Positions 12,208-27,709 of a stretch of 64,000 bases of DNA are shown here, in pieces. This stretch comes from Phlebopus portentosus (Eukaryota; Basidiomycota; Agaricomycetes; Boletales; Boletinellaceae), in contig JAYXKI010000010.1 in the NCBI GenBank assembly GCA_037892935.1, positions 682,001 to 746,000 of the forward strand, given 5' to 3'. A program made the position numbers and the translations under genes. Within the stretch, counting starts at the first letter, position 1, and each line of letters opens with the position of its first letter. The notes beneath the pieces are model-generated. The model was not told where the DNA came from and did no database searches. It was given only the letters and a program-made list of their open reading frames with translations.

Positions 12208-15200
12208 ATGCCATACCATAACCTCAAGGGTATGTCGTCGCTTTGAAATACTTGACTAGCTTACAAGCATTCCATCATAGCTCTTATCAAGGCCATTCGA
12301 GCATGCAAGGTACTCCGTTTTGTGCTGTGTGTCCTGAACAACGACTGACAATATGCAAGACCCTCGCAGATGAACGTGCACTCATTCAAAAGGAATCAGC
12401 CGCTATACGAACATCTTTCAAGGAAGAAGACACCTACGCACGCCATAACAATGTCGCGAAACTTTTGTACATACACATGCTGGGTTACCCAGCACATTTT
12501 GGACAGATCGAGTGCTTGAAGCTTGTCGCAAGTCCAAGGTTCTCTGATAAACGCTTAGGTTACCTTGGGATCATGTTGTTATTGGACGAAAATCAGGAAG
12601 TGTTGACGCTTGTAACGAACTCGCTAAAGAAGTGAGTGCGCAAAGCCATTTATGCATTCGCGCCGAACTGATAAGTTTACAAGCGATATGAACCATTCAA
12701 ATATGTATGCTGTTGGACTGGCGCTATGTACCTTTGCAAACATCTCTTCTGAGGAGATGTCCCGAGATCTCGCCAACGAAATAGAGAAGTTGCTTGGATC
12801 CAGTAACACGTATATTCGCAAGAAGGTATGAAACAATAATCAGGGCTTTCACTGTCACTAACATTTTCTGTCACAGGCTGCACTTTGTGCTCTTCGTATA
12901 GTAAAGAAAGTTCCAGACCTTATGGATCACTTCGTATCGAGAGCGAAAAATCTTTTGACCGATCGCAACCACGGGAATCTCCTCGCCGCTACTACTCTTA
13001 TATCGGAGATGGTGCAAATTGATCCGAACTGCCTGAACGAATTCCGAAGTGTGCGTTATCCCCTTCTTTTGTCGCCAGATCTGCTCATTAAACATGAATA
13101 TTGCTTATATGCAGGCTGTCCCTTACCTTGTCCGTTATCTAAAACAATTGGCCACCACGGGATATAGTCCAGAACATGACGTCTCTGGAATCACAGATCC
13201 ATTCTTGCAAGTGAAGATACTCCGGCTTATGCGATTACTCGGAAAGGGCGACCAACAGGCCAGCGACACGATGAACGATATTCTAGCGCAGGTTAGTTGG
13301 CATACGAGTTATGGACGTCTTTTTATGATCGCTTACCTTGGGCTCTCAGGTCGCTACAAATACGGATTCAACGAAAAATGTCGGAAATTCGATCCTGTAC
13401 GAGACTGTGTTGACTGTGTTGGATATCGAGGCAGACAGTGGTCTCCGCGTGATGGCTATCAATATTCTTGGCAAGTTTTTAAGCAACCGTGACAACAATA
13501 TCCGGTCAGTGGCTTTAGACACTTTCATCTTCCAAACTTTCGCGACTCTAACCTCAATCACGTGTAGATATGTGGCTTTAAATACCCTAAACAAAGTGGT
13601 ATCGATGGACACGAACGCTGTACAGCGGCATCGTAACATCATTCTCGACTGCTTAAGGGACGGCGACATTTCCATTCGACGACGTGCTCTTGAGCTTTCT
13701 TATGCTCTTATCAATGAACAGAACGTCCGCATTCTGATTCGAGAATTATTAGCATTCCTGGAAGTAGCGGACACGGAGTTCAAGCTAGGTATGACTACCC
13801 AGATCAGCTTGGCAGCGGAGCGATTCGCACCAAATAAGCGGTGGCACATTGACACCTTCCTTAGAGTTCTAAAGCTTGTATGTCTGCTGCTTTTTTTTCT
13901 TTTTCATTATTTTTACTTTTACTGATCAGTCTTCATTCAGGCTGGAAACTACGTCAGGGAGGAAATCTTGTCATCTTTCATCCGTCTGGTTGCGCACACT
14001 CCGGAACTACAAGCTTACACTGCGTCGAAGCTCTACACTGCCCTCCAAACAGATATCTCACAGGAGTCCTTGACTCTGGCTGCTGTTTGGGTGATAGGCG
14101 AATACAGTGAAATTCTTATAGAGGGCGGAATTGCTGACGAGGAACAACCTCGGCAGGTAGGGCAATCATTCCGACGCCATGGGAATTCTGCTGAATATTA
14201 TAGGAAAGGTGACCGATGTCGAGGTGGTCGATTTGCTCGTTTCGGTGCTCGACTCTCCCTACGCGAACTATCTGATTCGTCAATTCATTCTGACTGCTAT
14301 GACGAAAATGTGCGGCCGACCAACGACGAGTCCTACTCAGCAACAGCGTATCGCCCAATTACTCGATTCGTATGCAACTAGCCCGGAACTTGAAATACAA
14401 CAACGTGCGGTAGAATATGAAAATCTTCTTACTTTGGGAGAGATCAAGTTCGGTGTATTGGAACGGATGCCACCACCAGAAATAAAAGCGACCGTAATGG
14501 GCGTTGGTACGTTTCACATTTTCTATTAGATATGAATATGCTGATCGTAGAAATGCAGTTGTCGAGAACAAGCCTGTCGGTTCTACCGCTTCGAAAGAGG
14601 TGCGTTGTTTGGGCATTTTGTCAAATATCATCGACTAACAGGAACTACAAGGTTGACTTATTGGGTGATGACACATCTATCACGAGTCCAGCAGTCAGCA
14701 TGCAAACTCCTGTTGTCAAAAACAGCCAAGATCTGCTGGCTGAAATCTTTGGTTCTAGTCCGTCAGCATCATCACAGCCGACCTCATCTCCTGCTCCTCC
14801 CAAGCAACCTCAGAAGAGCTCTGTCAACGATATTCTTGGCCTTTTTGACTCTTCACCTGTGCCGGCACCTGCGGCTTCGCCTCCTGCTCCTGTCCAATCT
14901 CCAGCAATTGCATCGGAGTTGCTTTTCGGATCAGTAGCACAAACACCGCCCGCATCGCAACCAGCAGCTCCGGCTGTGCCGCGTCTACAATCGTACACGG
15001 CATATGACCAGAACGGACTGAAAATAACGCTGACTCCTCAGGTGTCGCCCCAACGGCCAGGAGTGGTGAACATTCTGGCACGGTTCCAGGTGTCAGGAAG
15101 TTCTCCGGTGACTGGAATCAACTTCCAGGCTGCAGTACCGAAGGTATGAGGATAGTTCATCTTTGGCATTGGCGATCTTCTAACAATTATATGCAGACCC

Positions 15201-15455
15201 AGCAATTGCAAATGCTTCCTATGTCGAATACAACTGTGAATCCAGGTGCAACGGAAACGCAGCAGATGCGCGTTATCGCACCCGTCGGAGTAAGCTACTT
15301 ATCTTACTGAAATGTCGCAATATTGATCTCTTTCTCGCGTTTAGAGCAACGTTCGACTTCGATTACGTGTGTCCTACTCCGTAGAAGGGCGTGCAGTGCA
15401 AGAACAAGTGGACTTCTCTGGATTTCCTCCTAGTTTGACAAGTGGTACACCATGA
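12208..15455 (+). CDS. APL4: AP-1 complex subunit gamma (gamma-adaptin)
   Basis: Fourteen exons (12208-12229, 12281-12309, 12360-12631, 12684-12825, 12877-13050, 13115-13291, 13350-13504, 13568-13877, 13941-14156, 14209-14506, 14559-14599, 14652-15143, 15197-15289, 15345-15455) give 843 residues. The trunk shows the adaptin core ([70 protein letters not shown]). A Pro/Ser-rich hinge (about residues 600-710) contains DLLAEIF and NDILGLF, possible accessory or clathrin-binding motifs. The C-terminal gamma-ear follows, with NGLKITLTP and GFPPS. AP-1 sorts cargo into clathrin vesicles at the trans-Golgi and endosomes. Four very small 5' exons make naive start prediction unreliable here. Confidence 0.94.
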
Positions 15456-16571
15456 CCACCTTTGTATAGGATTCAGTCTTTACACCATCTGAGAATAGAG
15501 TCCATTTGTTATCAAGAGGCGTGTGTGCTTCAGTCGTCAGGGCTACAACTCCAGAATGATCTTTCAAACAAATTGGCATTCAATGCAAAACCTGTAAAGT
15601 ATCCTTTCAGTAAGTTTGTTTGCTCTTACCAGTACTAGTAGGCAAGTTTCATCTTGCCCAACCCTTCCTAGTCGAGGTTTGACTCGTTTCTCGTCAGGTA
15701 CGAAACTAGAAGCTTAATCACATTGATTTCGACTACTAAAACCGTCTAACCCGATCCATTCCCCAGCAGGGGCGTGAGAAGCCATCGCCACAACGCAGGG
15801 TACAATGTCTGCAAATGACACTGCCCAGTACTTTGAGCAACTTAAATTTTCAGGCTACTACTCACTTCACGCATTTAACCTCAAGCTCCTTTCCGGGTAG
15901 TGTCGCTGATAGTTCAGGAGGACACTTCTATACCACCAGATAATCAATAGCTCCTGCTACTGCACTGACTACATCGCTGATGGGGACATTTTCGTCTTGT
16001 CTCTGAGAGATATTGAAATCAGTTCGGGCTCAATTTAGCTGCTAGAGCTTCTTTTCACTCACCTTACCAATCGGGGCGTCCGGGCAGGCTCACCAATGCC
16101 TCCTTCACTCTGCTGAGACTGTTGGGCAACAAAGGCGCGTGCGAACGTCGCGAGTAGGAGAGGTATGACGAAGGTAAGGTACGATAATTTCTGGATGATA
16201 AGTTGAATGTGTCACGCAGATACCTTTCTTATATTCTCGGTGCCGCAGGACGCTACAGTAGAAGGTGAAAATTAAGAATTCACCGGATAAGATGCGCATG
16301 TCAGTTTCTCCCTTTATCGTTCCATTTCATACCCATAGACTGCTGCTAACTCGTCAACTCAGCTACTCACTCGTTCCTATGATTTCTGAGGGACAGATTA
16401 CTGTAACCTGCCAATTCCGGAGAATCACTGTGCTTTGCGACAAGTGAAGAAGAATTCGTCCAGCTCGAGTAATGACTCCTCGGTGTCGACCATCAAGACT
16501 CAGCGTTTCACACGTAAAATAACTCGCATTATATGCATCTAGCTTTGTGTTATTTCAAATACATGTACAGA
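15456..16571. other. Intergenic stretch with one weak gene candidate
   Basis: Spacer between two genes whose 3' ends face each other. Apart from the minus-strand candidate at 15928-16190, described separately, I see no conserved frame, repeat or RNA gene. Confidence 0.4.
15928..16190 (-). CDS. Possible small secreted protein, 5' end unresolved
   Basis: Two exons (16190-16068 and 16002-15928) joined by a 65-nt GT-AG intron in phase 0 give 65 codons ending in TAG. The first 25 residues, beginning KLSYLTFVIPLLLATFARA, resemble a signal peptide hydrophobic core followed by a plausible cleavage site; the rest is short and polar (RQDENVPISDVVSAVAG). I could not connect this to an ATG: the nearest upstream ATG (16295) leads into the preceding acceptor out of phase. 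It is either a gene with a missed first exon or a chance frame. No family is recognised. Confidence 0.3.
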
Positions 16572-19158
16572 CTAATACAAGTTTTCATCTATTTCGAGCA
16601 AGTTATTAGGGTATGTCATTCTCCGCTTTCGTCCCTCTACCTTTGTATCATAACGCGAGAATGTAGGCCTTGAGTAATTGATGTCCGAGTGATCCTCATC
16701 CACAATATCGAGGTCCCAGTCCCTCCTTATACGTTGGTGAACTAAGCGGAAGCTTGACAGAGAGCCCTTCTCCAAAATCATATCCACCGATACAGTATAT
16801 GCTAAATCATTTGTCTGGCGCATATCCAGTCTGCGTACTTCAACTCGGAATTTGACTGCCTTTACAGTTCCCATCACACCCGCCGGGTCGCGGACCTCAT
16901 CAAGATGGCACCGAAGGAACGTCACGCGCGGATCCTCATTATCCATAAGCACGAAGTTCACTCCTGCATTCGCGAGGAGTCTGCGGCACTCTTCGCAAGT
17001 CGTATCCAGGTCTTTCGTAGACATCATACGGAAAGATCCTGACCGAGGTTTGAATAGGTTTGTGAACCAAGAAATCTTCGGAGTGGAAGAGATGTTGAAA
17101 GATGATCCCTCGGAGATCGAATAGGTAGGAGAATGTGAGGTGGAAGAGTCGTACGAGACGCGTCTGTGTTTCCCTTCCTTGTGCTCAACAGGCGGGGGAA
17201 GGACTATCTGTACGTGACGATCGGTGAGAGCTCGTCGGTCTCCCTTCTTGCGCAAAGAGGACTTCTTGAACACTCGACCTCGATTTTCCTTGTCGGACGT
17301 GGGAGAGGCTGTTGAAATACCTAACCCACGCGAGTCTAACTCTTCTTCAGATTGAGAAACAAGAACATACGTGAAGTCTGGGTCGACTTCCATAACGGAA
17401 GAGACGCGCGACTTTCCCGGCGTTCGAAGAGGTTCGATTTTGAAGGAGGCCGGGAAATCAAGAGCGGGCGTTGCTCCGTTTGATGATGAGGGCGATAATG
17501 CTAGTGCACCGGGTTGTTTCTGCATTGCATTAAGACGATCGATGATATCCTGTAGATAACGTTGTACACGTTCATCGTGAAGCTCTGGTACGTCGGGAGG
17601 AGGTGTAACATCAAGAACCTGCCAGATCGGTGATGCCGGAGAAGTAGGCGGTTGCGGGGAACTAAACAGTGTCGACGGTGTCAAAAGGGAAGGGCTAAGA
17701 ATCGACTTGCCCAGAATATTCGGAGTCATATCGCTCGCTGCGGCATGCCGAGAGACTGGACGTAGAGTATACATTGCGGGAGGTGGAGGTAAAGAGGCCG
17801 GGCGAGAATTCGAAGTTTTGTTGCTGTTGTTTCCGGCTCGGCGCGGTGTCGGTGCATCTGGCCTTGCTATAGTCTGCGGAGGAGTAGAAGGACACTCATT
17901 CGACGGTGACATTTTGCCTTCCCTCTTTTCTAGCTCCGCACGCTTCCTTCTTCTTTCCGTGCGACGTTGAGATCGAGCGTGCTCCAATTCTTCATTGTAG
18001 TTTTCATAGCATTTTGAACGATACTTCATTAGCAGAGTGTATACGACTTTCTCCCAGGTTCGTTCTCCATTGATCAGACCTTCTATAATGTCCTCATCCG
18101 AAGCACCATGCCAAAGAGTACGTAAGTTGCCGAAAATGTCCACGTCAATTTCAGAAGCTTTCTTTATAGGACGAGTGATTTCATCCAGGGTTGGCGCGCT
18201 GCATTGTCGGTTCCGCAGGGGCTGGGAAGTAAACCAAGGGTGCTTCATAATATCTGAAATCTTGATACGTTTAGTAACATCTTTCTCCAGCATCCCGCGG
18301 ACGAGATCTTGCGCTTTTGGATTTATGTCAGAAGGCATACTGAACTTCCCTACAGAGACCTTCTCCAGCAGCGCACAGATGTCCTCGTCATCGAAAGGCA
18401 GTCTACCTGCTAGCAAAGCAAAGAGAATTATTCCGCAAGACCATATATCAGAGATAGCTCCGTCATATGGTTTGCTAGAGATGACTTCTGGAGCTGCGTA
18501 GTGAGGACTGCCGCAAGACGTTTTCAGTAGACTATCGCCGAGTTGCCAAGCAGCCATCCCAAAGTCAGCCACTTTCAAGGTCTTGTCCTTATCAAGCAAG
18601 ATATTCTCCGGCTTCAGATCGCGATGCGCGATATTGAGGCGATGACAGTAGTCCATCGCGCCGATAAGCTGCTGAAAATAGTCAAGAGCTTCAGTCTCTG
18701 ATAGGCGCCCACGCTCAATGATATAGTCGAAGAGTTCGCCGCCTTCGACATATTCAAGAATGAGATAGAGTTCGCCAGATGTCTCCCAGACGTCGTAGAG
18801 ATGCATGATGTTTGGATGATCAACAAGTTTCATGACAACTATTTCGCGCTCGAGGGCTAACATTATGCGCTTTGCATCGTCTTCTATATTCTTCAAGGAG
18901 CGGCGAGATTGGATGACTTGCAGCTTGGACATAATCTTGATAGCTGCGTATTTACCCGTCTTTGCATGACGCGCAATCCTCACAACGCCTGACAAAAGTA
19001 AGAGACTGTATTGAAGGAGAGCGTCGGGAAAACCCACCCATTGCTCCTTTCCCGATGGTTCTACCGATTTTCCATGGTCCAATCATACGAGGATGGTCGG
19101 ACCTACGGCCTCGACGCGGTAGCTGCGGTGGAGTCACCGGCCTGAGTTGCTCAGCCAT
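16572..19158 (-). CDS. Gin4/Hsl1/Cdr2-type serine/threonine protein kinase
   Basis: Two exons (19158-19038 and 18988-16572) encode 845 residues. The kinase domain spans about residues 25-300: IGKGAMGVV glycine loop, AAIKIMSK lysine, HRDLKPENIL catalytic loop, ADFGMA in place of the usual DFGLA, and a GSPHYAAPEV activation-segment end. A ubiquitin-associated-like segment follows (LWHGASDEDIIEGL). After a long disordered middle, the last 130 residues (CEECRRLLANAGVNF onward) resemble the C-terminal KA1 membrane-binding fold. This order is that of AMPK-related Nim1/Gin4/Hsl1 kinases, which couple septin assembly and cell size to mitotic entry through Wee1. Which paralogue it is cannot be decided by eye. 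It is divergently paired with LIG4 across 230 bp. Confidence 0.88.
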
Positions 19159-19388
19159 TGTAGTAGCGCTTCAATCGGCTGAATGGAGGTGACCCATTTC
19201 ATGTTGAAGTTCGTTTATATCCGGACTACTTCAACTTTGCGGCGGGCTGACAAGTCTCGACTCTCCCGCCCCGAGCCTGAGCCCGAGAGACTTTCCGATC
19301 GATCACGTGCACCGTGACGTACCGTGAAGTCACAGAAATTATAAAGCCACTCAGTTACCCGCGCCCTGAGTTCTTGATCCACACCACA

Positions 19389-22300
19389 ATGCAACCAACT
19401 CCTCCGCCCAGCGAGGCGAATTTCGGCGAAAATGAGGCGCATTCAGCAAATGATTCGGGCAAAAAATCTCGTGGAGTGATCTATCCGCCAGTACCTCAGA
19501 ACTTCAGAAGTCCTCCCTTCCCAATTCTTGCAGAACTCTTGGATAATCTTGCGAATGATCGAAGACAAGAGAGCAGGAGAAGACGTCTATCAACCTGGTT
19601 CAATGTGTGTACATTATACTGCGATGATGCGCTGAGAAACTGAGTGGATTCGTATCCAAGGGATGGCGTCGGGATGCCGGGAAGGACCTTTACCCGTCTT
19701 GCGTCTTATTCTTCCACAGGTATGCCTTACACCAGGATGGCTGCCAAGTTACGTTCCTGAGAGACATCATGAATAAAGAAAGATCGTGAACGCTCGGTCT
19801 ATGGATTGAAGGAAAAGAATCTAGCCAAGACATACATCAAGCTTATACCGTTGGGAATGAAGGACCCCGATGCTGTGAGGCTGTTGAACTGGAAGCGGCC
19901 GACGGACCGAGATGTTGGTACTCCTGTCTATTCAATAGACTTGAATTGACAATGTGATCGTCAGAAAACATCTGGAGACTTCCCGACCGTGCTATTTGAG
20001 GTTATAAGCAAACGCTCCTCTGTGACTCAAGGCAGTTTAACGGTCGATCAAGTAAACGATATCTTGGATCAACTGAGCCATAACATAGGAAAGCAGTGCG
20101 TATCATATTTATTTTGTCTTTGCTTTCAATAAAACCGTCGCCGTAGAGACTTGCAGTCAAAACTCCTTCAACGCATCTACAACTCTTGCACTCCTGAAGA
20201 ACAACGATGGATAGCAAGAATTATTTTGAAAGGTTAGGTTCTCGCCATCTGGACGGTACACTGTGTTGACATAGAATTTTCGAGATATGCAAATTAACGT
20301 CAAAGAGTCATCGGTTCTAGCGGTATTCCATCCTGATGGTATTAGCGAGACTGGTGTGATCTATCAACGAAGTGCTGACGACTTTACTAACTAGCTTTGG
20401 ATCTCTTCAATGCTTGCTCCGACCTGAAGAAAGTTGCACATGAACTCTGGGATCCTGAGCGTAGATTGAACGAGGAGGATAAACAAGTTCATCTCTTCCG
20501 CGCCTTCGCGCCAATGCTTTGCAAGCGTCCCGGTCCAAGACTTGAAGATGCTATCAAGGATATGCAAGGTCAGCTTTTCATTATCGAAGAGAAGCTAGAT
20601 GGAGAGCGCATACAATTGCATAAGCGAGGGAAGGAGTTCTTCTACTGTTCCAGGTGCGGTGGAGTTCCCGTTCTACTTATATGGCTAACGTCGAGTTCGG
20701 GCTCAGGAAAGGAAAGGATTATACTTATTTATATGGAGCAAATGGGGAATCTGGCAGCTTGACCCCTTATATCCATAATGCCTTTGATGAACGTGTCAAC
20801 GAGTACGTATACCTACCTTACTTGTCGTCGCGTCCTCTCAGCGCTAGTAGGATAATCCTTGATGGCGAAATGCTTGTATGGGACCCTGTTTCCGAACGGA
20901 ACCTGCCTTTCGGTACTCTTAAGACGGCAGCGCTTGGTAAGTATACGGGTCTCTTGCTTGGTAGAACTGATGGTTCATTCATTGTGCAAAAGATAAGGCC
21001 AAGTCAATGGCAAATCCGAGGCCATGCTGTGAGTTATTATTGTAAATGGTGTGATGGAGTGCTCAACAGCTTGCTTCCAGTCAAAGTATTTGACCTCTTG
21101 TACCTCAATGGCATCTGCTTGAGCAGACGGTCATTGAAATTTCGGAAGCGTAACTTAAGGGCATACATGAAGGAAGTCAAAGGCAGACTCGAATTCGTGA
21201 CAGAATATGAAGGCAGAAATGTCAATGACATTAGGAAGCGACTCGAGGAAATCATGGCAAATAGAGGCGAGGGACTTATCCTCAAGCATCCCAGCTCTGA
21301 ATACGTTTTGAACGGGAGAAACAAAGATTGGGTGAAAGTAAAACCTGAGTACATGGTAACGGCTCTCCTTTTTTCTGATTAAGGAAAGCGCCTACAACAT
21401 CGTTTTCAGGATAACATGGGAGAGACTGTCGACCTTCTTGTTGTTGGTACGTAATATGTCACTTCCTTCTATCAGCAATGTTCAAGCCCTGCACAGGAGG
21501 TAATTATGGTACCGGATACCGTAGTGGTGGCGTCTCGACTATCATATGCGCAGTCCTGGATGACAGGAGAATATCAGATGATGAACCAAAGTAAGAGCCC
21601 GCAATTAATTTAATTTCTCATGGTTGTTTTATGTGATCATCCACACTAGATATAGTACTTTCGTCCGTATTGGTACAGGGCTTACCTTCGCAGACTATGT
21701 CTGGATCCGTCAAAAGAACTGGAAACATCTTGACCGGAATAATATGCCTTCTTGGTACCAAGCATCGAGAAAGGCTCGGATGATAAGGGCGATATCTATC
21801 TTGAACCAGAAGAGTAAGGCGTAGTCTTCGAAGTGGATCACGCCCCTGACAACATTCTCTACCGCAGTTCATTCATTTTGAAGATCAAAGCCGCTGAAAT
21901 TACTCCTAGCGGTAAGTATTTGTCGCTGAAGCGGAAGGAGTTTGCTCTGACTGACAATGCTTTCAGACCAATATCATCTCGGGTTCACCATGCGCTTTCC
22001 TCGTGCGATCGCCATTCGGGATGACCTTGGTATAGAGGACTGCATGTCAGCTACTGGTGAGCTATCTTGACATTCATATTACTGCAAAGGTAACTGGTCT
22101 TTCAGCTGTTCTTGAAAGCCTGAAGACCGAGCGAAAGAGAAAGATGGAAGACAGCGATTTGTTAGTGCTATGCCTACCCGCAACTCGTCTCTCATACAAC
22201 GAATTATTTGTTTCAACAGGAAGACAAAGAAGAAGCGCAAATTGCCGAAGAAGCCGATTACTGTCATGCCTGAGTATCACGGCGAGAAGCTGAAAGATGT

Positions 22301-23910
22301 TGATGTGCAATCCAATATCTTCGAGGGTCTGAAATTCAGTGAGTATATTTATTACTTCATGTTTTCTCCGGCCTGACATAAATAACCAGTGGTCGCGTCC
22401 GATCCACGAAACAGGAATGGAGATAAGGAGAAGAAGGAGCTTCAGAAACTGTAAGTGAATGGGATTTACCCCCCGGCGCGGGGATACAAAGCTCATGCAA
22501 GTATTTGGAAGTATTCATACGAATGGTGGGAAGTACGTGCAAATCGCGAAAGGCATAGACCCCATTCTCGTTGTTTATGGCGGTAGCTCCATTCGTAAGA
22601 ACCTTTTCCGCATCTGCAGACTTCCGTCTAACCCCAGCTGTGTGCCAGCGTATGACGTGAAACTCATCATCGATAAGGATATTCACGATATAATTCGTCC
22701 TTCCTGGATTTACGACTGCGTGGAGCAAGGGCAACGTCTCCCACTACATCGCAGGTACGTGTTTCTTTCCCGTAAGTTTGATAGCTACTTCATACATGGC
22801 AATTAGATACTTCTTTCATGCAACCTCGGATCGGAAGCTTGATAAGGACTATAATGTTGCGGACGAAGAAACCGGTGAGCCAAACCTGGAGGGCGATGTC
22901 ACCAACGGCGCGAAAGACGCCAGTCCTCCGCTCAATGACCAAAGTCCAGAAAGTCCTGCACGGGGGGAGGACAACAGGGAAATGCCATCTCAGAGATCCT
23001 CCGAGATCGACCCAGCAATGGCGGATTGGTTTAGGGTTGATAAGGCAGCTGACAGACCTTCATCCGCACGCGAGGCTCCAGCAGATTCGGAGACCGACCC
23101 AGACTCTGACTACGAAGAGCTAAGATATGACGAGGAGGCCGAGGAGTGGGTCCTACCTGACAAGTCTCATGTAGTCGGGGCGAATGGAACGCCTTCTGTA
23201 AGATTCCGAGTGTCTCGTGCTTGCGTAACCGCTAACTCTATTTCCATTTCGCGATAGACGCTACGTGACACTGAGGAGACTGACAAAGTAAGTGGATAAT
23301 ATCTTTCGTTTTCATCTATCTCTTCTCACGTTTATCCTCCACCATCAAGTCTGACGTGAAGATGGGAGAAGATGAAAATGCCATGGAACTCGATCCAGAG
23401 AAGATCTTCAGACACTTCTGCTTCTATCTCGACACTCCCGCTAACGCCGAGCGATACGGAATGGAAGTCAAGTCGAAGTACAAGGACCAGATAACTTCTT
23501 CGTACGTCTTCCCTGATTCATAATAATGCATTTACCGACACGTTTGTAGCTTCACGGAGATCGAAGATCTCATAGCCTCAGACGGCGGACGACTGACCGC
23601 AGATCTGGATGACCCAAAGCTCACGCACGTCATCCTCGACAAACGAGATATCAGTCGTCGGAAGGAGCTCATGGCGCGGACATCAAAGTGAGTTATTCCC
23701 CTACAGGGGCTGATATCATGGCAATTGCTGATACCATTCCCCTTTTTGTGGCAGACCCAAACGCCGGTATCTCGTCCTCGGAGATTTCATACATGCCTGT
23801 GTCGAGGAGCGAAGCTTGCTTGATGAAGATGGTGAGACTGAATCTATCATCGTTCGTGTGTATAAAGTATTCATGTTGACACTGGTGTCTATGCAGGCTT
23901 TGTTCCCTGA
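19389..23910 (+). CDS. LIG4: DNA ligase IV (with one apparent frameshift)
   Basis: I resolve 26 exons, starting 19389-19604 and ending 23897-23910. The spliced length is 3,161 nt, exactly one base short of a continuous 1,053-residue protein. Features in order are the N-terminal ligase fold (RRLSTWFN, GPLPVLRLILPQ), the adenylation active site EEKLDGERIQLH with the AMP-accepting lysine, LDGEMLVWDP, FKVFDLLYLNG, KPEYMDNMGETVDLLVVG, the OB-fold GTGYRSGGVS, and two BRCT domains (GGKYVQIAKG; FCFYLDTP). DNA ligase IV seals double-strand breaks in non-homologous end joining with XRCC4/Lif1. The frame breaks at about 21777-21779: the fold runs through RIGTGLTFADYVW to ASRKAR and resumes one base out as DDKGDIYLEPE. 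No intron can explain this. Confidence 0.9.
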
Positions 23911-24254
23911 ATTTTTGTATAGTAACTTACTGGAAGTCAAGCCAACATACAATCTACCATATGAGACTTGTATAATGTACCTTATCTTTTGAATGGCTCT
24001 AAATCTGCATCTCGAGATTCGATGGAAAGGCTGATGGATTGGATTGGCAGGGTGAACGAGTTGACAAAGCAGGTTTTTGCGCCGTAACTTCGTTTATTTC
24101 ATGTTATCACGACGGAACAACTACTGGGGGATTGTTTCAAACCACAAGAAACAACTTCCATTCTGTCCAACACCCTCTTTCTCATGCATCATCGGCTACA
24201 ATTACACACAAAGTACTCATCTTCCGCATACTCTCTATCTCTTTTCTTTCTCAC
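23911..24254. other. Short convergent spacer
   Basis: Lies between the stop codons of two convergent genes and presumably holds both 3' untranslated regions. No gene, RNA or repeat is visible. Confidence 0.5.
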
Positions 24255-26510
<2,256 letters not shown>

Positions 26511-26682
26511 GGCTGTAGGCAACAGAGAGAGGGCCAAGAGCCGTGCGTCAGTGTGTGTAAATGAGCGGGTACCTCATCAGTCACTCACTGACCTCAGTCG
26601 TCATATCTGAGCAGATTACATAATGTAGCACATTCTTTTCTACTCTACCCGAAATTTATTACCAATTTCTTTCAATCTCGCC

Positions 26683-27364
26683 ATGGCGGCTGGAAAACCC
26701 AAAAAGGAGAAAATATTCCATCCTCAATCACGCAAGGCAGCTCAGGTAGAGCGTGCACAGCTACGAAAGTCCAAGATAGTCGAAGCACAGGCGAAGAAGG
26801 TAAAGCGTGCTTCTTCCGCCAGTACGTTCTCTTCCTCTTTTAGAGCTATGCACTTACACTAATAGTACCTTTGTCTAGTTGATAAATATCTTTTCTTCTT
26901 TCATGCTATCCCACCCGAATCAGAGAAAGAAGCTTTAACACTTGAAGAACTACACGAGCTCGTTCGGGACGTATGGTTATGTAGACATGACGTTGCGCTT
27001 GAGGAGGAACGGAAAGGAGGCGGATAGGAAGGCCAAAAAGCACAAAAGAGATGAACCTTGAATTCATGAAAGAGCGAGAAGCAGAGGAAGTACAGGACTG
27101 GATTGGGTACGATTGTTTAGCAAACTGGATATCTTTTGAGCGACTCAAGTTTACTCGATATACTCCACAGAATTCCCAGACATCACACATCCGACGAACG
27201 TAGCACTTTTCCGAAAATGGGACCAGTCCGCACTCGAATACATCGATCTACTTCGCTTCATTCGGATAAACAGTCAAGATCCCACTGCTGTCGTCGTTTC
27301 TCGTTCCGGGAAGCATGAATCTTTAAAACTCGCTGCTGCGAATGAGATGGCTATCGACTCATGA
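26683..27364 (+). CDS. TMA16: TMA16 homologue (two apparent frame breaks)
   Basis: Three exons (26683-26821, 26879 to about 27106, 27171-27364). The family signature is plain: KKEKIFHPQSRKAAQ, YLFFFHAIPPESE, LTLEELHELVRDVWL, GRPKSTKEM, THPTNVALFRKWDQ and RFIRI. TMA16 associates with pre-60S ribosomes. The frame breaks after EEERKGG (about 27015-27021, one base too few) and again at the exon 2/3 junction (GGG at 27105-27107, one base too many), so the middle 30 residues are read in a shifted frame and the literal frame stops at a TAG (27024-27026). Both sites are G-rich. Either the assembled consensus is wrong twice or this copy is a pseudogene. Confidence 0.85.
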
Positions 27365-27709
27365 CGAGAGCATTGATATTGACGGAAACCGCTTCATGAC
27401 TGTGAAAGATATGTGCGGGTTTTTCATGCCGTATTTACTCAACTTCTCTGAGTGTTTGTACTCAGGATATTGGTGAATTCCCACTATTGCATTGAGCATT
27501 GAGCATGAACGGCAGTCCGAGCTTTTGATGGAGAAAGTCCCAGCCCCAGCATCTTTCAAAGTTCAGAGACAATGTTTTCTGGAAGGTTTTGGCTTTGCAC
27601 AAAGTAACAGAAACGGACCGACGCTCCTGCTTCCACGACTTGATGGGATGTCCATTGTATTGATTGTATCGAAAGCAAAAACCGAACATTAAATGTATTG
27701 GTAAAGATA
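27365..27709. other. Convergent spacer, no gene supported
   Basis: Short open frames on both strands lack conserved features. This is presumably 3' untranslated sequence of TMA16 and of the mitochondrial ribosomal protein gene. Confidence 0.45.

Noticed and set aside
22451..22540. A second apparent frameshift in LIG4 at the first BRCT domain
   Set aside because: Using the acceptor at 22510-22511 (TTTGGAAG) restores the phase and gives LIHTNGGKYVQ, so no indel is needed.
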